DNA from: Clostridia bacterium
GTDB taxonomy: Bacteria > Bacillota > Clostridia > Peptostreptococcales > Anaerovoracaceae
Assembly: GCA_024689865.1 (NCBI GenBank)
Contig: JAILDA010000098.1
Coordinates: 1 to 62,168, forward strand
Reading direction: 5' to 3'
Length of the DNA: 62,168 bases
Under the pieces are notes generated by a model. It saw only the letters and a program-made list of their open reading frames with translations, made no database searches and was not told where the DNA came from. This document shows positions 8,862-16,780 of the stretch, piece by piece. Position numbers and translations under genes: made by a program. The stretch's first letter is position 1. Every line of letters starts with the position of its first letter.

Positions 8862-10139
8862 TTAATCTTCTTCGATAGGGAGTCGTTCTACGAGAAGTCT
8901 TTCCACACGTCTTTCGTCTATCTCCAGGATAGTGACCTTTAGTCCTTCGTCCTCGAAAACATCGCCGTTGACAGGGTAGGCTTCGAAGTGCTCAAGTGCC
9001 CATCCGCCAACGGTATCAGAATCGCTTTCGAACTCGTCCGGATCTATCCCTACGGTCTCGCAGAAATCGTCTATTCCAAGGTCTCCGTCAAGCTCGAACA
9101 GGTTCTCGGAGATCTCCTTTACTTCGTCTTCTTCGATCTCATCTTCTTCGTCCCAGATGTCTCCGACTATCTCCTCAAGGATGTCTTCCATGGTTATTAT
9201 TCCGAGCGTTCCGCCGTATTCGTCGCAGACGACGGCCATGTGCTGTTTCTCGGACCTGAGAAGATCCAGAACGGATGTTAGTTTGGTGGTCTTGTATACG
9301 TACAGCGGCTTCATGAGGAGACTGCGTATGTCCACGTCCTCGGATTCCGTGTATGCCTTAAGGAAGTGGTTGAGGTAGAGTATGCCTATTATGTTGTCTA
9401 TGCTGCCTTCGTAGACCGGTATCCTGGAGAATGCGGTATCCTCCATAATTACGTTGAGGATGTCCTCGCGGTCGTCTTCTATGTCTATGGCTTCAACGTC
9501 AACTCGGCTTGTCATAGCTTCGTATGCGGCAACATCAAGGAAATCTATGGCGGCCTGGACAAGCTCTGACTGGTCTTCGTCCAGGACTTCTTCATCCTCG
9601 GCGGTCTCTATCATGGTCTGGAGCTCGTCTATGGCTTCCTCGGCTGCGGTATCCTCGTCCATGTCGCTGTCTTCGCCCTTAAGTTCCCTTGTAAGAAAAT
9701 CAACGAGTTTGATCACAACGAACACGAAAGGTTTAAGAACGGTCATGAGCCCGTTTACCGGCGAGGCGTACCTTAAAGCAAGGGTGTTGGAGATCTTCTT
9801 GGCCCTGATCTTGGGTATGGTCTCACCGAAGATTATTACGATCACAGTAACGGCAACGGTGGAGAGCCACGCGTACCCGCTTCCCATGAGTTTTATGATG
9901 ATCACGGAACCTATGGAAGAAGCCGCGATGTTAACCAGGTTGTTGCCTGTCAGCACGGCGCCCAGGGCTTCATCGAAGCTTTCCAGTATCTTATATGCTT
10001 TTGCGGCGCGTTTGTCTCCGCCTTCTTTCAGGTTTTCTATCCTGATCTTGCTGCAGGAAGAGTACGACATCTCGGAACCGGAGAAGAAGCCGGACAGGGC
10101 GACGCATGCTATAAGGGCGGCAAAAAGAGCTATTATCAT
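8862..10139 (-). CDS. CNNM/CorC-family membrane protein with CBS pair (full-length)
   Basis: This 425-residue protein is of the haemolysin-C/CorC (UPF0053) type. It has an N-terminal CNNM (DUF21) membrane domain of about four hydrophobic helices (residues 1-150), an acidic linker, two CBS domains (about 190-320), and a C-terminal CorC_HlyC domain (about 340-420). Family members are linked to Mg2+ or other divalent-cation efflux and sodium exchange; the substrate is not visible here. AAAGGAGG precedes the ATG, which overlaps the upstream paralogue's stop by ATGA, so the two are translated together. Confidence 0.93.
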   Translation of the reverse strand: MIIALFAALIACVALSGFFSGSEMSYSSCSKIRIENLKEGGDKRAAKAYKILESFDEALGAVLTGNNLVNIAASSIGSVIIIKLMGSGYAWLSTVAVTVIVIIFGETIPKIRAKKISNTLALRYASPVNGLMTVLKPFVFVVIKLVDFLTRELKGEDSDMDEDTAAEEAIDELQTMIETAEDEEVLDEDQSELVQAAIDFLDVAAYEAMTSRVDVEAIDIEDDREDILNVIMEDTAFSRIPVYEGSIDNIIGILYLNHFLKAYTESEDVDIRSLLMKPLYVYKTTKLTSVLDLLRSEKQHMAVVCDEYGGTLGIITMEDILEEIVGDIWDEEDEIEEDEVKEISENLFELDGDLGIDDFCETVGIDPDEFESDSDTVGGWALEHFEAYPVNGDVFEDEGLKVTILEIDERRVERLLVERLPIEED

Positions 10140-11149
10140 TGCTTTTCGCCTCCTTTATCCTTATCGTCCTCGTCCCAGATCTCGCCTACAAGCTCTTCCA
10201 GGATGTCCTCCACGGATACGACACCTGTGCTGTGTCCGTGCCCGTCGTGGGCAACGGCAAGGGTAAACTGATGCTCCGCCATTATAGGCAGAAGCTCGTC
10301 TATCTTTAGATCCTGGTTAATGAAAAGCGGCTTGTTGAGCAGCTTTTTAATGTCCAGGTCGTTCTTGTCCGCAAGGTATGCGCGTATGTAAGTCCTGATC
10401 TGAAGGATGCCGATTATGTGGTTGAGGTCCCCGGAATATACCGGAAGTCTGCTGTGGACCTGGCTCTTTATCTGTTCCAGTATCTCTTCAGCGCTGTCTT
10501 CCGCGTTTATGGATACGACCTTGTCTATCGGAGTCATTATGGTGCGGACCGTTATGTCGCCGAATTCGATAGCAGACTGGATGAGTTCGCCTTCGTCTTC
10601 CTCCAGCGTGCCTTCTTCTGTCATGTCTTCGATTATGTCGTGCAGCTCGTCTTCTGTTACGGTAAGTTCCTGTTCGGCTTTAGTAAGACGCGAAGCAAGA
10701 TCTCCTATTTTGGCCAACACGAAAGAGAAGGGCGTAAGGACCTTCATGAGGACCATTATCAGCCCGGCGTTAGAAAGAGTAAATCTGTTTGCGTACTTTT
10801 TGGCGACGCTTTTAGGAAGCATCTCGCCGAAGAAAAACACAAGCACAGTCATAATGATGGTGCTTATGCTTACCGCGCCAGCGCCGTATTTAGCAGTAAC
10901 GTAGACCGTTACGATCGCGGCGGCCGCGATATGTATGATGTTAGTACAGATCAGTATGGTCGTTATCGCTCTGTCGAAATTGTCCAGAACGAAGAGGGCT
11001 CTGTCTGCCCGAAGATCACCGCGCTCGGAAGCCACACGAAGCTTGTTTCTGTTCGCTGAGGCTATAGCGGTCTCGCTTACCGCAAAGAACGCGGCAAGAA
11101 ATAATAGAATGATCACCCAAAGCCAGGGCGATCGGGGAACTGTGTCCAT
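10136..11149 (-). CDS. CNNM/CBS membrane protein lacking the CorC C-terminal domain
   Basis: This 337-residue paralogue of the following gene has an N-terminal CNNM membrane domain (starting WLWVIILLFLAAFFAVSET), an acidic linker and two CBS domains ending LEELVGEIWDEDD. It stops about there, without the CorC_HlyC domain carried by its neighbour. It is not obviously broken: the reading frame is clean, TAAGGAG precedes the start, and it is coupled to the next gene by ATGA. A heteromeric pair is a reasonable inference. It lies directly after the rpmB terminator with no room for its own promoter downstream of that hairpin. Confidence 0.92.
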   Translation of the reverse strand: MDTVPRSPWLWVIILLFLAAFFAVSETAIASANRNKLRVASERGDLRADRALFVLDNFDRAITTILICTNIIHIAAAAIVTVYVTAKYGAGAVSISTIIMTVLVFFFGEMLPKSVAKKYANRFTLSNAGLIMVLMKVLTPFSFVLAKIGDLASRLTKAEQELTVTEDELHDIIEDMTEEGTLEEDEGELIQSAIEFGDITVRTIMTPIDKVVSINAEDSAEEILEQIKSQVHSRLPVYSGDLNHIIGILQIRTYIRAYLADKNDLDIKKLLNKPLFINQDLKIDELLPIMAEHQFTLAVAHDGHGHSTGVVSVEDILEELVGEIWDEDDKDKGGEKQ

Positions 11150-11166
11150 TTTACTCCTTAACTGTT

Positions 11167-11195
11167 AAAAAAAGCTGCAGTCGGTGACTGCAGCT
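11167..11195 (-). terminator. Intrinsic terminator after rpmB
   Basis: On the minus strand a 10-bp perfect stem (AGCTGCAGTC / GACTGCAGCT, plus-strand 11173-11182 and 11186-11195) with a 3-nt loop is followed by seven Ts. It lies only 17 nt before the start codon of the next minus-strand gene. Confidence 0.9.
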
Positions 11196-11213
11196 GTGTT
11201 TGCACTTTTTTTA

Positions 11214-11402
11214 TTATGCTCTGGAAACTTTTCCGGACTTGATGCAGCGTGTGCAGACGTTGATCCTTCTGGTCGTTCCGTTCTCTTCCACTCTTACAGT
11301 CTGTATGTTGGCATTCCACTTTCTTCTTGTATGACGATTGGAGTGGGATACGTTGTTTCCGGATACCTGACCCTTGCCGCAGATCTCGCACTTCTTGGAC
11401 AT
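11214..11402 (-). CDS. rpmB: 50S ribosomal protein L28
   Basis: L28 is a small protein of the large ribosomal subunit. The 62-residue product carries a zinc-ribbon set of four cysteines (Cys5, Cys8, Cys50, Cys53), so it is the zinc-binding (C+) form. Basic stretches ([10 protein letters not shown]) are typical. A strong AAGGAGG site precedes the ATG. rpmB divergent from an Asp23/YloU gene is a conserved Bacillota arrangement. The gene has its own strong promoter and a structured leader. Confidence 0.97.
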   Translation of the reverse strand: MSKKCEICGKGQVSGNNVSHSNRHTRRKWNANIQTVRVEENGTTRRINVCTRCIKSGKVSRA

Positions 11403-11418
11403 TTAGACTACCTCCTTA

Positions 11419-11460
11419 CCGCAAATGGTTGAAATTTCAAGCTTTAAGCACCTTTTGCGG
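11419..11460 (-). promoter_or_regulatory. Structured leader of rpmB
   Basis: In the minus-strand transcript CCGCAAAAGG (11460-11451) pairs with CCATTTGCGG (11428-11419) through one A/A mismatch. Inside lie the palindromes GCTTTAAGC and TTGAAATTTCAA. The stem ends a few bases before the AAGGAGG ribosome site, so it is placed to influence rpmB translation. I do not recognise it as a named leader motif. Confidence 0.5.
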
Positions 11461-11486
11461 TGCGTGTTCTCAATTCAGACTAAGGA

Positions 11487-11515
11487 ATTATAGCATAAGG
11501 TATTTGGTTTCGCAA
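11487..11515 (-). promoter_or_regulatory. Sigma-A promoter for rpmB
   Basis: Read on the minus strand: -35 TTGCGA (11515-11510), a 17-bp spacer, and -10 TATAAT (11492-11487) preceded by TGC (extended -10). The predicted start is near 11480, giving a leader of about 78 nt. Confidence 0.85.
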
Positions 11516-11533
11516 GATTTTTTTAATAAAGTT

Positions 11534-11542
11534 TGCTATAAT
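11534..11542 (+). promoter_or_regulatory. Extended -10 promoter for the Asp23 gene
   Basis: TGCTATAAT at 11534-11542 is a perfect extended -10. The TATAAT ends six bases before the ATG at 11549, so transcription would begin at or within a base or two of the start codon. No clear -35 is present; the region 17 bp upstream overlaps the -35 of the divergent rpmB promoter. Confidence 0.65.
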
Positions 11543-11548
11543 ATAACC

Positions 11549-11911
11549 ATGTTGACTAAAGAGACTAACGAGCTGGGTGCTATAACGCTCAGCGAATCGC
11601 TTGTAAACCAGATACTGACCGAAGCGATAGCCCCGTGGGAGGGCAAGGCAAGATACGCAGGAGAGCGTCAGATCCGCTGCGGAGAAGACGGCCTTTACAT
11701 TTACGCTGCGCTAAGCATAAGGATGGGATACAGCGTAAAGGAGATAGCCGGAGGCATTCTGGACTTTGTTACCAAAGCTGCCGAAGAAATGCTCGAGCTC
11801 CCGATAGAAGACATCATTATCGAAGTCGTCCAGATGACGACTCTTAAGACCTGGGTAAAACGCAGCATACGTTTCAGCTACCGTGGCACAGAAGAAGACC
11901 AGCAGGAATAA
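11549..11911 (+). CDS. Asp23/Gls24 family envelope-stress protein (YloU-like)
   Basis: This 120-residue protein belongs to the Asp23/Gls24 (DUF322) family. Members are small cytosolic or membrane-associated proteins tied to envelope stress and, in the YloU branch, to fatty-acid kinase loci. The GAITLSESLVNQI start and the alternating ISLRMGYSVKEIA-type core support the call. I chose the ATG at 11549 because homologues begin near here; no Shine-Dalgarno is present. It overlaps recG by 29 bp. The usual partner gene fakA (yloV) is missing between this gene and recG. Confidence 0.85.
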   Translation: MLTKETNELGAITLSESLVNQILTEAIAPWEGKARYAGERQIRCGEDGLYIYAALSIRMGYSVKEIAGGILDFVTKAAEEMLELPIEDIIIEVVQMTTLKTWVKRSIRFSYRGTEEDQQE

Positions 11912-13949
11912 TACGGAATTATATTCTCCGGTAACGGATCTAAAAGGCGTCGGCCCTAAAAAGGCCGAAGCTTTTTTGCGCCTCGGAATAGAAAAGATAT
12001 CCGATGTTCTAGAACTCTATCCGCGTGAATATGAGGACCTTCGCAATATAAAACGCATTGCCGGACTAAAGGACGGGGAAAAAGCCGTCGTTACCGCACG
12101 TGTCCTTAACGCGTCGCTGGGAAGAGGCTTCGGACGCAAACGCACGCTTCATGTTCTTACTGAGGACGATACCGGCCGCATGGAAGTGCTGTTCTTCAAC
12201 GGAACATATCTTCTGCCGCAGTTCAAGACGGGTCTGTCCTTCCGATTCTTCGGCAAGGTCAAATGCGAATACGGCAGAGTCAGCATGTTCCATCCTTCCT
12301 ACGCTCGTTCGGACGGTGAGACGCAGGAGGGCATACTTCCTGTATATCCGCTTACCAGGGGCCTTGTCCAGAAAGACGTAAGGCATCTTTCCGCCGCTGC
12401 GCTTGAGATGGCAGGAGACATACCGGAGACTCTTCCTGCCGCTGCAATAAGCTCCGCGAATCTTTGCGGTATAGATTACGCATACAGGAACATCCATTAT
12501 CCCGAAGGCGACGATCAGTTCCGCGCTGCCCGTTACAGGCTCGTCTACGAAGAGCTTTTCTATCTTGATGCTGCTCTTGCACTGTCCAGGAGCAGAGGAG
12601 GCAAAGGCAGAAAAGGACGCAGCTTCGATGTTTCCTGCGTAACGGAGTTTACGGACAGTCTTCCTTACAAGCTTACCAATGCCCAGAGCAGGGCGCTTTC
12701 CGAGATCCTTTCGGACATGCACAGCGACAAAGCCATGAACAGACTTGTGCAGGGCGACGTAGGAAGCGGCAAGACCGCGGTAGCCTGCGCAGCGATGTTT
12801 ACAGCGCTTAAAAACGGCTCTCAGAGCGCTTTCATGGCACCTACGGACATATTAGCCAGGCAGCATTTTGAAACGCTTAAAAAGCTTTTTAAGGGCTTTG
12901 ACGCGCACATAGAACTGCTTACTTCTTCCATGTCTTCCGCCGAAAAACGAAAGGTGCTCAAAGGCCTTGCGGACGGCAGCATAGACATCGCTGTCGGTAC
13001 ACACGCGCTTATTTCAGATAATGTAGAGTATAAAGATCTTGGGCTTGTAATTACCGACGAGCAGCACAGGTTCGGCGTAAACCAGAGGCAGCTGCTCTCG
13101 GCGAAAGGTACCAATCCGGATGTTCTTGTAATGACTGCGACTCCAATTCCCAGAACGCTTGCAGTGGTACTGTATGCAGACCTGGACCTTTCAGTAATAG
13201 ACGAGCTTCCTCCGGGAAGGATGCCTATAGAGACCAGAAGATACGATGCTTCCGGCAGAAACGAGGCGTATAAGATATTGGAGAGCGAAGTGCGCAGCGG
13301 CCGGCAGGCTTATGTAGTTGCACCGTTCATAGAGGATTCTGACGCTCTGGACGCGTACTCCGCGGAAAGTCTGTATGAAGAAACAAAAAGCAGATTCCCG
13401 GACATCGAGTGCGGACTTCTGCACGGGCGGATGACTCAGCAGGAAAAAGATTCCGTAATGGAAAGATTCTACGCCGGAGAACTGCGGATACTTGTTTCCA
13501 CGGTTGTTATAGAAGTCGGCATAGACGTTCCGAACGCAACTGTAATGCTGATAGAAAATTCCGAACGCTTCGGCCTTGCCCAGATGCATCAGCTGCGCGG
13601 CAGAGTCGGAAGAGGCACACATAAGTCCTATTGCCTTATAATCACGGACAGTGACAGCGAGACAGCCGTAGAAAGGGCAGAGATAATGTGCAGCACATCG
13701 GATGGATTCGTGATAGCGAACAAGGACCTGGAGATACGCGGCCCCGGAGAGTTCTTCGGTTACAGGCAGCACGGACTCCCGCAGCTTAGGCTTGCGGACC
13801 CGGTGAAACACGTAGCGGTAGCTGCCCAGGCGCTGAAGGACGTTAAGAAAATGCTGGCTGAAGATCCGTCTCTTTCGCACCCTGAGAACGCTTATTTCGC
13901 TCTTTGCTTAAGAAATAAGTACATGCAAAGTGATAGACTAACACTCTGA
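11883..13949 (+). CDS. recG: ATP-dependent DNA helicase RecG
   Basis: RecG reverses stalled replication forks and processes branched DNA. The 688-residue protein has an N-terminal wedge/OB domain starting with a helix-hairpin-helix-like DLKGVGPKKAEAFLRLG. Superfamily-2 helicase motifs follow: I (GDVGSGKTAVA), II (DEQHRFG, the RecG form of DEAH), III (MTATPIPRTLA), and VI (QLRGRVGRG). The start codon is GTG at 11883, inside the previous gene. Length and motifs are normal. rsmD and coaD follow, a common Bacillota order. Confidence 0.97.
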   Translation: MAQKKTSRNNTELYSPVTDLKGVGPKKAEAFLRLGIEKISDVLELYPREYEDLRNIKRIAGLKDGEKAVVTARVLNASLGRGFGRKRTLHVLTEDDTGRMEVLFFNGTYLLPQFKTGLSFRFFGKVKCEYGRVSMFHPSYARSDGETQEGILPVYPLTRGLVQKDVRHLSAAALEMAGDIPETLPAAAISSANLCGIDYAYRNIHYPEGDDQFRAARYRLVYEELFYLDAALALSRSRGGKGRKGRSFDVSCVTEFTDSLPYKLTNAQSRALSEILSDMHSDKAMNRLVQGDVGSGKTAVACAAMFTALKNGSQSAFMAPTDILARQHFETLKKLFKGFDAHIELLTSSMSSAEKRKVLKGLADGSIDIAVGTHALISDNVEYKDLGLVITDEQHRFGVNQRQLLSAKGTNPDVLVMTATPIPRTLAVVLYADLDLSVIDELPPGRMPIETRRYDASGRNEAYKILESEVRSGRQAYVVAPFIEDSDALDAYSAESLYEETKSRFPDIECGLLHGRMTQQEKDSVMERFYAGELRILVSTVVIEVGIDVPNATVMLIENSERFGLAQMHQLRGRVGRGTHKSYCLIITDSDSETAVERAEIMCSTSDGFVIANKDLEIRGPGEFFGYRQHGLPQLRLADPVKHVAVAAQALKDVKKMLAEDPSLSHPENAYFALCLRNKYMQSDRLTL

Positions 13950-13953
13950 TACA

Positions 13954-13962
13954 TGTTAAAAT
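13954..13962 (+). promoter_or_regulatory. Possible extended -10 just before rsmD
   Basis: TGTTAAAAT at 13954-13962 resembles an extended -10 (TG-N-TAAAAT). It ends eight bases before the rsmD ATG at 13971, in an AT-rich gap with no Shine-Dalgarno. It may give a leaderless or near-leaderless message. AT-richness alone could produce such a match. Confidence 0.35.
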
Positions 13963-13970
13963 AAAATGAT

Positions 13971-14522
13971 ATGAGGATAATAGCAGGCGAATTCAGAGGA
14001 AGGCGATTAAAGTCGCCTCCGGACTACTCCGTACGGCCCACCAGCGATAAGGTAAAAGAGGCCGTATTCAGCATCATACTGCCGTATTTCACGGATAAGA
14101 CCGTAGTAATGGACGTGTTTGCCGGAAGCGGAAATCTTGGGCTTGAGGCTCTCAGCAGAGGCGCCGTAAAGGCTTATTTTTCGGATGTTTCCAGGGATTC
14201 CTTAAAGCTGGTAAAGGACAATGTCGTCATCTGCAAGGCCCAGGACAGGTCCGTGCTTCTTAACGCGGATTTCAGGAGCGCTATTGCCAGAGTAAAAGAA
14301 AAGGTGGACTTCTATTTTCTGGATCCGCCTTATGCCGAAGGTTATTTATTTGACGCTCTGGATACTATATTGGACAACGGAAGCCTTTCGCCGAACGGGA
14401 TGATAGTGTGCGAACACGACGTCCACGATAAGCTTCCCGAAGAATACAGGGATCTGGAATGCTTCAGGTCCAGAAGATACGGCAAGACCGGTCTTACGAT
14501 CTACCGGAGGAAGGTGCAATGA
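13971..14522 (+). CDS. rsmD: 16S rRNA (guanine(966)-N2)-methyltransferase RsmD
   Basis: RsmD methylates G966 of 16S rRNA in assembled 30S subunits. In the 183-residue product the N-terminal RIIAGEFRGRRLKSP, the SAM-binding block VMDVFAGSGNLGLEALSRGA near residues 45-64, and the catalytic motif DPPYAEG near residue 122 are diagnostic. The ATG at 13971 is the only sensible start; there is no ribosome-binding site. Its stop overlaps coaD (ATGA). rsmD-coaD is among the most conserved gene pairs in bacteria. Confidence 0.96.
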   Translation: MRIIAGEFRGRRLKSPPDYSVRPTSDKVKEAVFSIILPYFTDKTVVMDVFAGSGNLGLEALSRGAVKAYFSDVSRDSLKLVKDNVVICKAQDRSVLLNADFRSAIARVKEKVDFYFLDPPYAEGYLFDALDTILDNGSLSPNGMIVCEHDVHDKLPEEYRDLECFRSRRYGKTGLTIYRRKVQ

Positions 14523-15001
14523 AAAAAGGATTCTGCTGCGGCACATTCGATCCAATTACCGTAGGACATGTGGATGTAATAGAACGGGCTTCAAGGCTCT
14601 GCGACAAGCTTGTTGTGGGAGTAGTTGTAAACTACGCAAAGGAAAGCTTCTTTACTCTCGAACAGCGCACAGAGATGGTAAAGGCCGCTCTGAAACATAT
14701 CAAGAACGTGGAGATCGTTTCGTTCTCGGATCATCTTCCCACGTATGTAATGAACAACGGTTTCGACTTCATAGTTAGAGGGCTTCGCAACGTCAGCGAT
14801 TTCGATTACGAGATAAGCCTTGCTCAGCTTTACGACCACTTCTTTAAGGGTACCTGCGAGACCATATACATTATGACCAAGCCGGAATATTCTTACATCA
14901 GTTCTTCCATTGTCCGCACCAATTTCAGCCTGGACGCGGACGTGACCGGCTGGGTCAGCGACGACGTTTATAAACTTATGAAAGAATATAAAAACAAATA
15001 A
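14519..15001 (+). CDS. coaD: Phosphopantetheine adenylyltransferase CoaD
   Basis: CoaD joins ATP and 4'-phosphopantetheine to form dephospho-CoA, the fourth step of coenzyme A synthesis. The 160-residue product begins MKKGFCCGTFDPITVGHVDV, containing the nucleotidyltransferase TxGH motif. The second signature, YISSSIVRTN, is near residue 122. I place the start at 14519, overlapping the rsmD stop (ATGA) behind GGAGGAAGG; a more upstream in-frame ATG would add residues without homology. Confidence 0.97.
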   Translation: MKKGFCCGTFDPITVGHVDVIERASRLCDKLVVGVVVNYAKESFFTLEQRTEMVKAALKHIKNVEIVSFSDHLPTYVMNNGFDFIVRGLRNVSDFDYEISLAQLYDHFFKGTCETIYIMTKPEYSYISSSIVRTNFSLDADVTGWVSDDVYKLMKEYKNK

Positions 15002-15017
15002 TTACAGGGGGAAAACA

Positions 15018-15548
15018 ATGAAAGTATTAGAACTTCTGGACGAACTTGACGAGATCATCGAACTTGCTTCTACCGTTCCCGTAGTCAAAAAGGTAATGGT
15101 TGATCCCAACGAAGTAACCGAGATCGTAAAGGAGATCCGTCTTGAGCTTCCGGACGAGATCCAGCAGGCACAGTGGATCAAGAACGAGCGCACCAGGATC
15201 CTGGACGACGCCAAGGCCGAGTACGAGAAGATCATCGCCGAGGCTCAGGAGAAGGCTGCAAAGCTCGTTGAACAGGACGAGATAACTCTTAAGGCAAAGG
15301 CCAGAGCCGAAGAGATAATGCGCGTAGCCAAGGAAAACAGCCAGGTAATGAAGATGTCCATCCTGGATTACACCGACGGCATGCTCTACAATCTTCAGGA
15401 GAAGGTCGACCAGATGTACGCTACATATTTCACCGACATGTACGACGATCTGCAGAATACCTTCGAGAAGATCAATTCCAACATAGCGTCCAGCCGCAAC
15501 GAAGTTAAGGATCAGATCTACAAGGCCCAGTCTTCCGGAGAGGAATAA
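15018..15548 (+). CDS. Conserved coiled-coil protein of unknown function
   Basis: I recognise this only as a protein often found between coaD and tmcAL in Clostridia, sometimes labelled 'ATPase' for weak likeness to F-type subunit b. The 176-residue product is acidic and almost wholly helical. Residues 45-110 are rich in A/E/K/R heptads predicting a long coiled coil, and there is no Walker motif, membrane segment or signal peptide. The ATG follows AGGGGGAAAA. The stop overlaps the tmcAL start by one base, so the two are coupled. No function is assigned. Confidence 0.75.
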   Translation: MKVLELLDELDEIIELASTVPVVKKVMVDPNEVTEIVKEIRLELPDEIQQAQWIKNERTRILDDAKAEYEKIIAEAQEKAAKLVEQDEITLKAKARAEEIMRVAKENSQVMKMSILDYTDGMLYNLQEKVDQMYATYFTDMYDDLQNTFEKINSNIASSRNEVKDQIYKAQSSGEE

Positions 15549-16768
15549 TGGAAATTGCAGGTATAGTCTGCGAATTCGATCCTTTTCATAACGGACACGC
15601 GCATCTTATCAGCAAGGTAAGAGAGCAGGGCGCATCCGGGATAGTCTGCGTAATGAGCGGGGATTTCGTCCAGAGGGGCGGACCTGCGATATGCGATAAG
15701 TTCCGCAGGGCTGAGGCAGCCGTAAGATGCGGAGCCGACCTTGTGCTTGAACTTCCTGCTGTTTACGCCGTGAACTCTGCGGACCGTTTTGCCCGAGGCG
15801 CTGTCAGGATACTAAAAGGCCTTGGGTGTGTTGATACCATAGCTTTCGGCAGCGAATCCGCGGATACGGACATGCTTTGTAAGATCGCCGAAGCGACAGC
15901 TGTCGAATTGGCAGAGTTTTCCGAAGCAGTAAAGGCGGGACTTTCGGATGGAAGGTCTTACCCCGAAGCTTATCAGGATGCTTTAAGGACGGTTTACGTA
16001 GAGCTGGATGCTTCTGTTCTCAGCGGTCCCAACGACATTCTTGCGCTTAGTTATCTGCGTGAGGTCATCCGTCAGAATGCGGGTATTAGGTCTTTTGCCG
16101 TAAAACGTGCCGGAGCAGGCCACGGAGAAAAGACCGAAGAGGGGACTATCGCTTCCGCATCGCAGATCAGGAATCTGGTTTCATCCGGAAACTGCAGCTG
16201 GAAGAACTATGTGCCGGAACCTGCTGAATACGCACAGAAACTGCAAGCGGTGTCTGCAAATGATCTCAAAATTAGGAAAGACAGGTTTTTTGCGGTCGTA
16301 AAACATGCTTTGCTGTCTGCTTCCTTACAGGAGATAAGCCGTATAGCGGAGGTTTCCGAAGGCCTTGAGAACAGGATCTCAGCATCTGCAGACGCAGCTG
16401 TTTCTTTGGAAGACCTTATAGACCGTATCACTACGTCCAGATATACGTCTTCCAGAGTTTCCAGGATACTTACCCAGCTGATCCTCGGTATAACGAAGGA
16501 TCTTGTTGCCTGCGTAGAAGAAGCCGGATCTGCATATGCAAAGGTACTTGCTTTCAACGTAAGGGGAGCGGAGATATTAAAGACCGTTAAGAACTGCGGA
16601 TCGATACCTGTTTACTCGAACATCAACAAAATACAAGATAAAACCGTACTGCGCGATCCTGTTTTTGCTTTGGATCTGCGGGCCGCTGATATTTACAACG
16701 TATTATGCGGAAGACCTGCATCTGAATATTCGGACAAGGTTCAGGTCCCTAAAATGATACAAATCTAA
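15548..16768 (+). CDS. tmcAL: tRNA(Met) cytidine acetate ligase TmcAL
   Basis: TmcAL activates acetate with ATP and transfers it to the wobble cytidine (C34) of elongator tRNA-Met to make ac4C. The 406-residue protein begins with the nucleotidyltransferase motif IVCEFDPFHNGHAHL; SGDFVQRGGPAI and a KRAGAGH segment near residue 184 are also typical. It overlaps the upstream coiled-coil gene by one base and is followed after 12 nt by ackA, whose product works on the same small substrate, acetate. Confidence 0.93.
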   Translation: MEIAGIVCEFDPFHNGHAHLISKVREQGASGIVCVMSGDFVQRGGPAICDKFRRAEAAVRCGADLVLELPAVYAVNSADRFARGAVRILKGLGCVDTIAFGSESADTDMLCKIAEATAVELAEFSEAVKAGLSDGRSYPEAYQDALRTVYVELDASVLSGPNDILALSYLREVIRQNAGIRSFAVKRAGAGHGEKTEEGTIASASQIRNLVSSGNCSWKNYVPEPAEYAQKLQAVSANDLKIRKDRFFAVVKHALLSASLQEISRIAEVSEGLENRISASADAAVSLEDLIDRITTSRYTSSRVSRILTQLILGITKDLVACVEEAGSAYAKVLAFNVRGAEILKTVKNCGSIPVYSNINKIQDKTVLRDPVFALDLRAADIYNVLCGRPASEYSDKVQVPKMIQI

Positions 16769-16780
16769 GGAGGTTACATA

